Assembly (NCBI GenBank): GCA_903853895.1
Contig: CAINUX010000037.1
Span: forward strand, 1 to 45,855
Length of the DNA stretch: 45,855 nt
Direction of reading: 5' to 3'
From: an uncultured beta proteobacterium
GTDB lineage: Bacteria > Pseudomonadota > Gammaproteobacteria > Burkholderiales > Burkholderiaceae_C
In this document: positions 1 through 8,208 of the stretch, piece after piece
Numbering within the stretch: position 1 is the stretch's first letter
Layout of the letters: each line of letters starts with the position of its first letter
Position numbers and translations under genes: made by a program
The notes under the pieces: model-generated
Seen by the model: only the letters and a program-made list of their open reading frames with translations
Databases searched by the model: none
What the model was told of the DNA's origin: nothing

Positions 1-180
1 CGGTAGCTCGGCGCCGTAGGAGAAGAGCAGCAGTGCAGCCGACAGCATCAAAATGGCGATGGCACCGCTCTTCATCAGGCCGCTGCCCGGACGAAGGTAG
101 GCAAAAACCATCAGCACGAGGCCGAGGCTGATGCTCAAGGCGCCGGCGATGAGGTAGAGCGTGAGTGTGCTGAAGTTCAC
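1..180 (-). CDS. membrane protein, N-terminal part only (cut by window edge)
   Basis: The reverse strand stays open from a GTG at 180 to the left edge and gives 60 residues. They form two strongly hydrophobic segments, about residues 4-27 and 34-53, joined by a short loop with Arg, Pro and Lys. The start is the GTG because no ATG or GTG follows upstream in frame before non-coding sequence begins; no clear ribosome binding site is seen. The pattern fits the N-terminal membrane anchor of a multi-spanning protein or of a membrane-bound signalling enzyme. The family cannot be named from this fragment. Confidence 0.5.
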   Translation of the reverse strand, partial: MNFSTLTLYLIAGALSISLGLVLMVFAYLRPGSGLMKSGAIAILMLSAALLLFSYGAELP

Positions 181-588
181 GATGACCGGGACTGAAATTG
201 AATGTCGATTTTTTGGGGTGCCCAAAGTATCGCATTCTGGTTCAATACGCCAGTGGCAGAAAGTTGCCCTGTCTCTGCGGCTAGCACACCGCCATTGGAG
301 CGCTGCTATGACGAAATCCGCGGACGATAGCTGTCTTGAAAATCATGAAACTGGTTTGCCTGCAAGCTGTCCGCTGTGAACGACTGGTACCGCCCCAAAA
401 CCGACTTCGGCGGCCCGGAAAAGTTCCATCGGCAAGAAACTCCATGGCTGAGTAAGTGAGCGTCTTCCACTGACACCTTGAAACTATCAAATACATAGCA
501 GTAGATCCATATTTCACGGGGGCTAGCGGCGGATTTTGCTAGAACAAAATCTACAAACAACCCATCATCACCATTCGCTGACCTGACC
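181..588. other. gene-free stretch between membrane protein and mocR-type gene
   Basis: About 400 bases in which short frames exist on both strands, but none has a ribosome binding site, a recognisable protein or the codon pattern of the neighbours. The only structured element is the repeat copy at 484-537. The left part should hold the promoter of the leftward gene ending at the window edge, but I see no convincing -35/-10 pair there. Confidence 0.5.
484..537 (+). repeat. dispersed repeat copy 1 (GCTA-N9-TAGC family)
   Basis: This copy starts with ACTA, nine bases, TAGC, then exactly 18 bases, GGGGGCTA, and ends with GCGGCGGATT. It is intergenic, about 50 bp past the stop of the leftward regulator gene. 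It shares its internal spacings with the copies at 1748, 8414, 9854, 25161 and 26913. Confidence 0.75.
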
Positions 589-2022
589 TTACTGCTCCGC
601 CCGCAGTCGCTCAAACGTGGTCCAGAACTGCGCATCCTGCGTGGTCGCAAAGTTGATACGCATCAGCGTGCTGGGCTGGCGTTCGGCGTGGAACAGGGCA
701 CCGGGAGCCAGCAGGTAGCCTTCGTCGAGCATGCGCTGGGACAGCGCGTCGGTGTCCACCCCGGTCTCGACCCAGCCAAACAAACCGGCGGGGGGCGATG
801 CAAAGCTGCAGCCATGCGCCAGAGCCAGCTTGACGCTGCGCGCGCGGGCCTGGTCCAGCCGGGTGCGGATGCGCTCGGCGTGGCGGCGCAGCTGGCCCTG
901 GTCTATGCACCAGGCCAGCGCCTTCTCCAACAGCGCGGGCGTGGTCAGGGTGGCCAGCAACTTGGTGTCGACAAAGGCCTCGACCAGTGCCGTGGGTGCC
1001 GCCAGAAAACCCACGCGCCAGCCGGGTGCCAGAATCTTGGCAAATCCGCTGACATAGATGGTGCGCTGCAGCCCATCCAAAGCACACAGGCGCGTGGCGT
1101 GGTCGGGCGCAATGTGGCTGTAGGTATCGTCCTCGACGATGTGGAAGTTGTGGGCATTGGCCAGCTGCAGCACGCGGTGGGCGCTGCCCGGCGTCAGGCA
1201 ATAGCCAGTCGGGTTGTGGAACACGCTGACACTGACAAACAGCTTGGGTGCATGCAGCTCGCAGTAGCGCGCCATCACGTCCAGGTCCGGCCCGTCGGCG
1301 CGCCGCGGCACCGGCAAGATGCGCATGCCTAAGGCGGTCAGGCGGGCAAACTCGATGGCCCAGCCAGGTTCTTCGACCATCACATAGTCCCCGGCACGCA
1401 GCAGCGTGCGGCTGACGATGTCCAGTGCATGCGTGGCACCCACCGTGGTGACGATCTGCGCGGGCGCGGCATGCACGTTGTGCGCCACCAGCTTCTGCGA
1501 CAGGGATTGGCGTAAGCCGCTGTCCCCCGCCGGCTCTCCGTATTGCAGCGAGAGCGATTGCAGCGCAGGGCCGCTGGTGACCTTGCGCACGGCGGCGGGC
1601 ATGAAGCTTGTCTCCAGCCAGTCGGGCGGGAAGACCCCCATGCCGGGCTGCGGCTTGTCAGACCCGCTCTGGAACATGCCGCGGATCAGTGCCGTCGCAT
1701 TCACCGGAACGTGCTGCGCCTGAAAACCTCCCCGGGTAACTGGCGACGCTATAATATTGGTAGCTGCATGGGCAGTGTTTTCGAGGGCTACAGCCAATTC
1801 CCGCACATAGAAACCGCGGTTTTTGCGGGCCTCGACCAGCCCCTGGGCCAACAGCTGGTCGTAGGCCGCCACCACCGTCGACGGACTCACGCCCTGCTGC
1901 TGGGCGCACTGGCGCACCGACGGCAGGCGCGCGCCCGGCGCCAGCAGGCGGGTACGGATGCGCTCGGCAAAACGGGTGCACAACTGCTCGGTGAGCGATT
2001 GCGATGCGGTCTTCATCAACAT
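589..2022 (-). CDS. MocR family transcriptional regulator (GntR-type HTH plus aminotransferase domain)
   Basis: 477-residue regulator with an N-terminal winged helix (about residues 5-72, containing LPSVRQCAQQQGVSPSTVV) joined to a fold-type I aminotransferase domain. The PLP lysine is visible in SGFAKILAPGWRVGF at about residue 329. MocR proteins bind PLP or an amino acid adduct and switch neighbouring transport or metabolic genes. The start at 2022 is chosen because a GAAGG sequence lies six bases upstream; an ATG two codons later is possible, while the longer frame upstream has no support. It is divergent from lysE and eamA type exporter genes, so control of amino acid export is the likely role. 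The linker after the helix-turn-helix (about residues 75-92) overlaps a dispersed repeat copy. Confidence 0.9.
   Translation of the reverse strand: MLMKTASQSLTEQLCTRFAERIRTRLLAPGARLPSVRQCAQQQGVSPSTVVAAYDQLLAQGLVEARKNRGFYVRELAVALENTAHAATNIIASPVTRGGFQAQHVPVNATALIRGMFQSGSDKPQPGMGVFPPDWLETSFMPAAVRKVTSGPALQSLSLQYGEPAGDSGLRQSLSQKLVAHNVHAAPAQIVTTVGATHALDIVSRTLLRAGDYVMVEEPGWAIEFARLTALGMRILPVPRRADGPDLDVMARYCELHAPKLFVSVSVFHNPTGYCLTPGSAHRVLQLANAHNFHIVEDDTYSHIAPDHATRLCALDGLQRTIYVSGFAKILAPGWRVGFLAAPTALVEAFVDTKLLATLTTPALLEKALAWCIDQGQLRRHAERIRTRLDQARARSVKLALAHGCSFASPPAGLFGWVETGVDTDALSQRMLDEGYLLAPGALFHAERQPSTLMRINFATTQDAQFWTTFERLRAEQ
1748..1799 (+). repeat. dispersed repeat copy 2, inside the MocR-type gene (antisense)
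   Basis: GCTA, nine bases, TAGC, 18 bases, GAGGGCTA, then CAGCCAATT. It lies within the leftward regulator gene, so it is read on the opposite strand and encodes about residues 75-92, in the linker between DNA-binding and aminotransferase domains. That linker varies in length and sequence in this family and would tolerate an in-frame insertion. Confidence 0.7.
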
Positions 2023-2130
2023 GGCGGGCCTTCGGTTGTGTCTGTGCTGTTCCAAGCAACCATACAGTTTCCGCCAATGAACGAATAACTGTACTGGTCG
2101 TGTGTTGATTTCAACTATAAAGTCTGTTGC
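2023..2130. promoter_or_regulatory. divergent promoter region with inverted-repeat operator candidate
   Basis: The gap between the divergent MocR-type and lysE-type genes holds TACAGTT at 2063-2069 and its exact inverse AACTGTA at 2087-2093. The flanks extend the symmetry: ACCA before the left arm and CTGGT after the right arm. This is a natural binding site candidate for the MocR regulator, which would control both itself and the exporters. A TATAAA at 2116-2121 is a possible -10 for the rightward genes, with no good -35, as expected for an activated promoter. Confidence 0.55.
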
Positions 2131-2742
2131 ATGACTTGGCAAGAATTTACGGCTTTACTGGTGCTGGCCACGGCGATGAGTTTCACGCCGGGGCCCAACA
2201 CGACCTTGTCCACCGCACTGGCCGCCAACGGCGGTCTGCGCCGCGCGATGCCCTTCGTCTGCGCCGTGCCGCTGGGCTGGGGCGCTCTGCTGCTGGTCTG
2301 CGCCTGGGGCCTGGGCGCACTGGTGCTGGCGCTGCCACTGCTCAACTGGGCGATCAAGATCGTGGGAGTGGCCTACCTGCTGTGGCTGGCCTGGAAGCTC
2401 AGCCAATCCCGTCAACTCAGCGAGGCCAGTGTGGCGGCCCTGACGGTAGGCTTTTGGCAAGGCGTGGCGCTGCAGTTTGTCAACATCAAGGCATGGATGC
2501 TGGCGCTGGCCATTGTCAGCGGCTGGATTGCTGGGCGTGGCGAATCGACGCAACGCCTGGCCATCGTCGTTCCCACCATGCTGGCCTTCGCTTTTGCCAG
2601 CAACCTGCTGTACGCCACCATGGGCTCCCTGCTGCGCGACTGGCTGCGCGGCCCGCAAGGCTCGGGCGAAAGGCTGCGTCTTTTCAACCGCACCATGGCG
2701 CTGGTGCTGCTGGTCACCGCCCTGTGGATGCTGACCCTGTGA
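2131..2742 (+). CDS. LysE/RhtB family amino acid exporter
   Basis: 203-residue inner membrane protein with about six hydrophobic segments. It begins in the way typical of the LysE/RhtB family, with SFTPGPNTTLSTALAANGG near residues 17-34 and an AIKIVGVAYLLWLAWKL segment after it. These proteins export amino acids or their derivatives using the proton gradient. The substrate cannot be read from sequence. No clear ribosome binding site precedes the ATG. Its stop codon overlaps the GTG start of the next gene, so the two are cotranscribed, and the divergent MocR regulator probably controls both. Confidence 0.9.
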   Translation: MTWQEFTALLVLATAMSFTPGPNTTLSTALAANGGLRRAMPFVCAVPLGWGALLLVCAWGLGALVLALPLLNWAIKIVGVAYLLWLAWKLSQSRQLSEASVAALTVGFWQGVALQFVNIKAWMLALAIVSGWIAGRGESTQRLAIVVPTMLAFAFASNLLYATMGSLLRDWLRGPQGSGERLRLFNRTMALVLLVTALWMLTL

Positions 2743-3650
2743 ACCATACGCCGCGCCAGATCAACCAGGGCCTATGGCTGGGCCTGCTGGGCATCGTCAT
2801 TTTTTCGGTGACGCTGCCCATGACGCGTCTGGCGGTGGGCACGCCCGATGCGCCCCAAATGTCGGGCGTCTTCATCGCCATGGGCCGTGCCGTCGTAGCC
2901 GCCGCGCTGTCGGCCATGTTCCTGATGGCCACCCGCGCACCCATGCCCAGCCGCGCGGACTGGCGCCCTTTGGCCATTACCGCCGCCGGCGTGGTGTTTG
3001 GATTTCCACTTTTCACCTCGATTGCCATGCGCTATGTGGAAGCCATGCACGCCAGCGTCATCGTCGGTGTGCTGCCACTGGCCACGGCTGCGGTGGGCGC
3101 GCTGCTGCACCGCCAGCGGCCCTCCACAGGCTTCTGGCTGTGCGCCGCACTGGGCAGCGCGTTGGTGGCAGCCTTTGCCGTGCTGCACTCCAACCCGTCA
3201 TCCGCCAGCACCGCAGAAATATCCATACACGGCGCCGATCTGTTGCTGGTCGCAGCCATGCTGTGCGCCGCCGTGGGCTACGGCTATGGCGCGCGCCTGT
3301 CCCACCATATGCGGGCCGAGCATGTGATTTGCTGGGCCCTGGTGATCGCCCTGCCCTTCACGCTGCCGCTTGCGACCGCCACCTGGCCTGGCGTGCCCAT
3401 GAAGGCCAGCACATGGTGGAGTTTTGGCTACCTCGCAGTGTTTTCCATGTGGCTGGGCTTTTTTGCCTGGTACCGGGGGTTGGCGCTGGGTGGCACGGTG
3501 CGCATCAGCCAGGTGCAATTGGTGCAACCATTCTTGAGCATGCTGTTCGCCGTTCCACTTCTGGGTGAGCAGCTCGATGCGGTGACGGTGGGCTTTGGTG
3601 TCGCGGTGATTGCCACGGTGTTTGTGGGCAAAAAAATGCCGGTTTGGTAG
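2739..3650 (+). CDS. EamA/DMT superfamily transporter
   Basis: 303-residue membrane protein with about ten hydrophobic segments in two repeats, as in drug/metabolite transporters of the EamA type. The first repeat opens with GLWLGLLGIVIFSVTLPMTRL and the second covers about residues 155-300, ending in a QLVQPFLSMLFAVPLLGEQL helix typical of the last EamA helices. The GTG start at 2739 overlaps the upstream stop (GTGA), which marks translational coupling to the LysE-type gene. The pair may export the same or related compounds. Substrate unknown. Confidence 0.88.
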   Translation: MNHTPRQINQGLWLGLLGIVIFSVTLPMTRLAVGTPDAPQMSGVFIAMGRAVVAAALSAMFLMATRAPMPSRADWRPLAITAAGVVFGFPLFTSIAMRYVEAMHASVIVGVLPLATAAVGALLHRQRPSTGFWLCAALGSALVAAFAVLHSNPSSASTAEISIHGADLLLVAAMLCAAVGYGYGARLSHHMRAEHVICWALVIALPFTLPLATATWPGVPMKASTWWSFGYLAVFSMWLGFFAWYRGLALGGTVRISQVQLVQPFLSMLFAVPLLGEQLDAVTVGFGVAVIATVFVGKKMPVW

Positions 3651-3735
3651 GGTCGCTGCGATGTACAAAACACCTTCGCCCTCACCTTGCGTGTCACGTC
3701 AGGATTTGCGCCTTTCGCTTACACACCTCTGGCCT

Positions 3736-3809
3736 GCCGGAGTGGGCATGGCAACGGCCCTCATATTGCGGGTACGCAGAAATCGGGCCATTGCCTCACC
3801 CACCCCGGC
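3736..3809 (+). repeat. imperfect hairpin element, copy L
   Basis: A 74-base imperfect palindrome centred on a GGTA loop (3771-3774). From the loop outward: TTGCG/CGCAG stem (one T-G pair), a 5-by-5 internal loop TCATA/AAATC, a GGCCC/GGGCC stem, then a longer outer stem with a few mismatches. The central 31 bases (3759-3789) match the reverse complement of 3879-3909 with two differences. Confidence 0.75.
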
Positions 3810-3857
3810 GAGTATGGGCGATGCGGTTCGCCGCCATGAAACCAACACCCCGCGCTG

Positions 3858-3933
3858 CAAGGGATTGGGGGGTGCCGGGGTCCGATTTCTGCGTACCCGC
3901 AGTATGAGGACGCCGGCATACCCCAATCCCTTG
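3858..3933 (-). repeat. imperfect hairpin element, copy R (inverted)
   Basis: A 76-base imperfect palindrome in opposite orientation to the copy at 3736. The outer arms 3858-3878 and 3913-3933 are 21 bases each with two mismatches. The inner stem pairs GTCC (3880-3883) with GGAC (3908-3911) around the same TCATA/AAATC internal loop and a perfect CTGCG/CGCAG stem. Where its sequence differs from the other copy, pairing is mostly kept by changes on both arms. Confidence 0.75.
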
Positions 3934-4013
3934 CCCCCACAATCTGTGGTGCGCACCGTATTGACACAGAACCCCGGACAATCAACAACCACAAAGCAAA
4001 GAGGACCAGACCG

Positions 4014-5216
4014 ATGAAACCCAACGACCTCCCCACCACGCCCTGGACCATGGCCCGCCGCGCCGCGCGCATGAACCCGTCGGTGATCCGCGAAATTCTT
4101 AAAGTCACAGAGAAGCCCGGCATCATCAGCTTCGCCGGTGGGCTGCCCTCCAGCAAGACTTTTCCGGTCGCCGAATTCACCGCCGCCTGCGCCCAGGTGC
4201 TGGGCAAGGACGCACAGGCTGCGCTGCAATACGCCTCCAGCGAAGGCTTTGCACCGCTGCGCGAGATGGTGGCCGCGCGCCTGCCGTGGGACGTGGACCC
4301 TGCACAGGTGCTGATCACCACCGGCTCGCAACAGGGGCTGGACCTGGTGGCCAAAATCCTGATTGACGCCGACAGCCGCGTGCTGGTGGAAACACCCACC
4401 TACCTGGGCGCGCTGCAGGCCTTCACCCCGATGGAGCCCGAGATCATCAGCGTGGCCAGTGATGACGAAGGCGTGGACATTGCAGACCTGGCCAGCAAGG
4501 TTGGCAGCGGTGCCAACAAGGCGCGCTTCCTGTACGTGCTGCCCAATTTCCAGAACCCCACCGGCCGCACCATGACCGAGGCGCGCCGCGCCGCGCTGGT
4601 GGCCAAGGCTGCCGAGCTGGGCCTGCCGCTGGTCGAGGACAACCCCTATGGCGATTTGTGGTTTGACACCCCGCCACCGGCGCCGCTAACCGCGCGCAAC
4701 CCCGAAGGCAGCATCTACCTGGGCTCGTTCTCCAAGGTGCTGGCACCGGGCCTGCGTCTGGGTTTTGTCGTGGCCCCCACGGCCATGTACCCCAAGCTGC
4801 TGCAGGCCAAGCAGGCCGCCGACCTGCACAGCCCGGGCTTCAACCAACGCATGATCACCGAGGTGATGCAGGGCGGCTTTCTGGACCGCCACATTCCGAC
4901 CATCCGCGCGCTGTACAAAGGCCAGCGCGACGCCATGCTGGCCGCACTCAAAAAAGACATGCCTGCCGACGTGACCTGGAATTCGCCCGATGGGGGCATG
5001 TTCCTGTGGGCGCGTTTGCCCGAGGGCATGAACGCGCAGGACCTGCTGCCCAAGGCCGTGGACAAAGGCGTGGCCTTTGTGCCGGGTGCGGCCTTTTACA
5101 ACGACCACGCCGACCCGCGCACCATGCGGCTGTCGTTTGTGACGCCCGATGGCGATGAAATCCGCAAGGGCGTGGCTGCGCTGGCTGCGGCCATTGCCGA
5201 GCACCGCAAGGCCTGA
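4014..5216 (+). CDS. PLP-dependent aminotransferase, class I/II (LysN-like)
   Basis: 400-residue fold-type I aminotransferase. The PLP lysine is at about residue 241 in GSFSKVLAPGLRLGF, preceded by NFQNPTGRTM and VEDNPYGDL, the asparagine and aspartate motifs that hold the cofactor. It has no DNA-binding domain. The opening (PWTMARRAARMNPSVIREIL, then ISFAGGLPSSKTFP) is like 2-aminoadipate and broad-range aminotransferases, so it should transfer an amino group from an amino acid to 2-oxoglutarate. AGAGGA about ten bases upstream supports the ATG. It is the first gene of a six-gene operon running to 9869. Confidence 0.92.
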   Translation: MKPNDLPTTPWTMARRAARMNPSVIREILKVTEKPGIISFAGGLPSSKTFPVAEFTAACAQVLGKDAQAALQYASSEGFAPLREMVAARLPWDVDPAQVLITTGSQQGLDLVAKILIDADSRVLVETPTYLGALQAFTPMEPEIISVASDDEGVDIADLASKVGSGANKARFLYVLPNFQNPTGRTMTEARRAALVAKAAELGLPLVEDNPYGDLWFDTPPPAPLTARNPEGSIYLGSFSKVLAPGLRLGFVVAPTAMYPKLLQAKQAADLHSPGFNQRMITEVMQGGFLDRHIPTIRALYKGQRDAMLAALKKDMPADVTWNSPDGGMFLWARLPEGMNAQDLLPKAVDKGVAFVPGAAFYNDHADPRTMRLSFVTPDGDEIRKGVAALAAAIAEHRKA

Positions 5217-5218
5217 CC

Positions 5219-5884
5219 ATGGCGCACACCGTCCATCTGTGGGGTCGCATCAGCTCGCTGAATGTGCGCAAGGTCGTATGGGCCGCGCAGGAGTTGGACA
5301 TGGCCTTTCAGCGCACCGACGCCGGCATGTCGTATGGCATCACCCGCACGCCGGACTACCTGGACAAGAACCCCAACGCTCTGGTCCCGATGATGGAAGA
5401 CGGCGACTTTGTGCTGTGGGAATCGAACGTGATCGTGCGCTACCTATGCGCCCGCTATGGTGCGGACCTGGGCCTGTACCCCGAAGACCTGCAGCCCCGC
5501 TTTGACGCCGAGCGCTGGATGGACTGGCAGCAGACCACGTTCAACCGCGCCGGTGGACAGGCTTTTTTGCAATTGGTGCGCACCGCGCCCGAGGCCCGCC
5601 AGCCGGCACTGGTTCAGGCCTCGGTCGCCGAGACCGAGCCACTGCTGGCCCTGCTGGACGCCCATCTGGCACAGCATGCCTACATGGGCGGCGATGCCTT
5701 TGGCATGGCCGACATTCCGTTGGGCTGCGAAATGCACCGCTGGTGGGGCATGCGAAGCGCGCAGTTCGATGCCTGCGGTGTGGCGCGCCAGGAAATTCAG
5801 GCCTTCCCCCATCTGCAGCGCTGGTTTGGCCAGCTGCAACAACGCCCCGCCACCCGCGGTGTGCTTGACATCACCTTGTCCTGA
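5219..5884 (+). CDS. glutathione S-transferase family protein
   Basis: 221 residues with an N-terminal thioredoxin-like domain (about 1-80) and an all-helical C-terminal domain. In the first domain, SSLNVRKV at 12-19 supplies the likely active-site serine, Pro57 is the cis-proline in NALVPMM, and Glu68-Ser69 form the glutathione-binding turn. The family conjugates or isomerises electrophiles with glutathione. It starts two bases after the stop of the aminotransferase gene, so the two are cotranscribed. The substrate is not evident. Confidence 0.9.
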   Translation: MAHTVHLWGRISSLNVRKVVWAAQELDMAFQRTDAGMSYGITRTPDYLDKNPNALVPMMEDGDFVLWESNVIVRYLCARYGADLGLYPEDLQPRFDAERWMDWQQTTFNRAGGQAFLQLVRTAPEARQPALVQASVAETEPLLALLDAHLAQHAYMGGDAFGMADIPLGCEMHRWWGMRSAQFDACGVARQEIQAFPHLQRWFGQLQQRPATRGVLDITLS

Positions 5885-5900
5885 ACGCAAGAACTTAACC

Positions 5901-6857
5901 ATGCAGCAACGCCCCTTCAAGCAAGTTGACGTCTTTACCGACCAGGCCTACCTGGGCAACCCGCTGGCCGTGGTGCTGGATGGCACAGGCCTCAGCACGG
6001 AAGACATGCAGCACTTCGCGCGCTGGACCAACCTGTCCGAGACCACCTTCGTGCTGCCGCCCACGCCGGACGCCGCAGCCCAGGGTGCCGACTACCAGGT
6101 GCGTATCTTCACCACCGCTTATGAAATGCCCTTTGCCGGCCACCCCACACTGGGCACCTGCCACGCCTGGCTGGAGCACGGCGGCGTGCCCAAGAATCCC
6201 GATAGGGTGGTGCAGGAATGCAAGGTGGGGCTGGTGAGAATCAGCCGCGCCAACAGCCGTGCCGCGTTTGCGGCTCCCGCCCTCAACCGGAAGGACGCGG
6301 CACCCGCACTGGTCCAGGCACTGGCCGATGCGCTGGGCTTGGCCCGCTCCAAAGTGCGGGCCAGCCAGCACCTGAACAATGGACCCAGCCACTTTGGCCT
6401 GCTGCTCGACAGCACGGATACGGTGCTGGCGCTGGCACCGGACTTTTCGCGGCTGCGCAGCGTCATGCAGGGCGCCGGCATCACCGGCGTTGGCGTGGCC
6501 GCCGTGCAGCCCGAAACCGCCACTACCGGCCTGATCGTCCGCTCCAACCGCGAGGCGCGCGCCTTTGCAGGCAGCCCGTCAGCCACCGCCCCGGGACCAA
6601 CGGACGACCCGGGTCTGGAAGTGCGCTTCTTCTTTGACCACGGCAACGGCATTGGCGAAGACCCGGTCACCGGCAGCTTCAACGCCAGCCTGGCGCAATG
6701 GCTGATCGCCCAGGGCCTGGCACCGAAGCGCTACACGGCGTCGCAAGGCACGTGCATTGGCGTGCAGGGCCGGGTCCACATCCACCAGGACGCGGGGGGC
6801 CAGGTTTGGGTCGGCGGCGACGCGGTCACCTGCATTACCGGAACCGTGCGACTATGA
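5901..6857 (+). CDS. PhzF family isomerase/epimerase
   Basis: 318-residue protein of the PhzF/diaminopimelate epimerase-like fold. Visible family marks are QVDVFTDQAYLGNPLAVV at the N-terminus, the catalytic glutamate at about residue 47 in NLSETTFV, AGHPTLG near residue 79, and the C-terminal GEDPVTGSFNASLAQWL. Members isomerise small acidic metabolites; only some are linked to phenazines, and no other phenazine gene is present here. The ATG at 5901 begins at the conserved first strand; a longer frame upstream is the shadow of the GST gene. The stop overlaps the next start (ATGA). Confidence 0.92.
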   Translation: MQQRPFKQVDVFTDQAYLGNPLAVVLDGTGLSTEDMQHFARWTNLSETTFVLPPTPDAAAQGADYQVRIFTTAYEMPFAGHPTLGTCHAWLEHGGVPKNPDRVVQECKVGLVRISRANSRAAFAAPALNRKDAAPALVQALADALGLARSKVRASQHLNNGPSHFGLLLDSTDTVLALAPDFSRLRSVMQGAGITGVGVAAVQPETATTGLIVRSNREARAFAGSPSATAPGPTDDPGLEVRFFFDHGNGIGEDPVTGSFNASLAQWLIAQGLAPKRYTASQGTCIGVQGRVHIHQDAGGQVWVGGDAVTCITGTVRL

Positions 6858-8188
6858 CGGCTGCCACGCCGCGCTTTGTCACTGGCTCGCTGATGCGCCA
6901 CGTGGTGGTGATGGCGGGAACCGGTGCCATCGGGCTGGTGGCCATTTTCGCGGTGGACCTGATCAACCTGCTCTACATCTCTATGCTGGGCGAGCAGGCC
7001 ATCGCAGCGGCCGTCGGGTTTGCCGGCGTGGTGGGCTTCTTCATGCTGTCGCTGTTCATTGGGCTGCTAATCGGGGTCACGGCCACGGTGTCGCGCACCA
7101 TCGGTGCCGGGCACATGCTAGAGGCACGGGCACTGGCCACGTCCAGCCTGGTGCTGGTGGCCGGTATTGCCGCGCTGGTGTCGGGCCTGACGCTGGTGTT
7201 CCTGGAGCCGCTGCTGCATCTGCTGGGGGCTAGGGACCGGGTACTGGAGCTGGCGCAGCGCTTTCTTATCATCGCGCTGCCATCCACTGTATTTCTGGGA
7301 GTCGGCATGGTCTGCTCGGCGCTGTTGCGCTCGGTGGGTGATGCGCGGCGCGCCATGCTGGTGACGCTGTTGCCGGCCATCGTGACCGCCATTCTGGACC
7401 CGCTGTTCATCTTCGGCTTCAAACTGGGGCTGGACGGTGCGGCCATCGTCATGGTGATTGCACGCAGCGTGCTGCTCGGTGTGGGCCTGTACGGCACGTG
7501 GCATGTGCACCACCTGCTGGCGCCCTTTGACCGCAGCCGCCTTGCTGCCGACGCACGCATGCTGTCCGTGGTGGCCGGGCCCGCCGTGCTGACCAATCTG
7601 GCCACACCGGTGGGCGCTGCCTTTGTCACGCACAGTGTGGCCGCATTCGGTGCATCGGCCGTCGCCGGCCAGGCCACCATCGAGCGCCTGACACCGGTGG
7701 CCTTCGGGCTGATCTATTCGCTCAGCGGTGCGGTCGGCCCGGTGTTCGCGCAAAACCTGGGCGCCAAACGGTTCGATAGGGTGCGCGAGAGTTTGCGCGC
7801 CAGCCTGGTCTTCATGGTGGTGGCGGTCGCCGCGGCCTGGCTGTTGATGGCGCTGCTGCAGGGGCCGCTGATCCGGGCCTTTTCGCTGGACGGTGTGGCC
7901 GCGCAGATGGTGCATGCCTTTTGCAGCTGGCTGGCGGCCAGCTTCTTTTTCATGGGTGCGCTGTTTGTCGCCAATGCGGCCTTCAACAACCTGGGCCGCC
8001 CGCTGTGGTCCACCGGTTTCAACTGGGCGCGCGCCACGCTGGGCACCATTCCCTTTGCATGGTGGGGCTCGCACTACGGGCCTATTGAAGTGCTGGCCGG
8101 CCAGGCGGCCGGTGCCGTAATTTTTGGCACGCTGTCCCTGGCCTGTGCCTTCTGGCTGACCCGGGTGCTGGGCGAGCCCGGCCGTTAG
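6854..8188 (+). CDS. MATE family efflux transporter
   Basis: 444-residue membrane protein with about twelve hydrophobic segments in two bundles, as in multidrug and toxin extrusion transporters. The first bundle carries DLINLLYISMLGEQAIAAA, and the second carries TNLATPVGAAFVTHSVAAFGASAVAGQATIERL as the repeat equivalent (two stretches of one region near residues 240-280). MATE proteins export organic cations or metabolites driven by sodium or protons. The start overlaps the PhzF-like stop by four bases. Lying inside a metabolic operon, it may export the pathway product or remove a toxic intermediate. Confidence 0.9.
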   Translation: MTAATPRFVTGSLMRHVVVMAGTGAIGLVAIFAVDLINLLYISMLGEQAIAAAVGFAGVVGFFMLSLFIGLLIGVTATVSRTIGAGHMLEARALATSSLVLVAGIAALVSGLTLVFLEPLLHLLGARDRVLELAQRFLIIALPSTVFLGVGMVCSALLRSVGDARRAMLVTLLPAIVTAILDPLFIFGFKLGLDGAAIVMVIARSVLLGVGLYGTWHVHHLLAPFDRSRLAADARMLSVVAGPAVLTNLATPVGAAFVTHSVAAFGASAVAGQATIERLTPVAFGLIYSLSGAVGPVFAQNLGAKRFDRVRESLRASLVFMVVAVAAAWLLMALLQGPLIRAFSLDGVAAQMVHAFCSWLAASFFFMGALFVANAAFNNLGRPLWSTGFNWARATLGTIPFAWWGSHYGPIEVLAGQAAGAVIFGTLSLACAFWLTRVLGEPGR

Positions 8189-8208
8189 AACACGAACACT
8201 GACACGCC

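Larger units (their letters stand above)
3651..4013. other. gene-free stretch holding two hairpin elements
   Basis: About 360 bases between the exporter gene and the aminotransferase operon with no credible gene. It contains the two related hairpins at 3736-3809 and 3858-3933, described separately. A consensus-like TTGACA lies at 3961-3966 ahead of the operon, but no hexamer at the right distance completes a promoter. AGAGGA at about 3999-4004 is the ribosome binding site of the next gene. Confidence 0.6.

Noticed and set aside
2127-3650. A single long forward frame of about 500 codons covering both exporter genes
   Set aside because: Its first 200 codons are the LysE-type gene read in the wrong frame; the EamA-type protein starts at the coupled GTG at 2739.
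5901-6857. Phenazine biosynthesis cluster suggested by the PhzF-like gene
   Set aside because: No phzA, B, D, E or G relatives are nearby; the PhzF family is broad and mostly unrelated to phenazines.
7210-7245. A further repeat copy at GGGGGCTAGGGACC in the MATE gene
   Set aside because: The GCTA-N9-TAGC part is absent at the required distance of 18 bases upstream.
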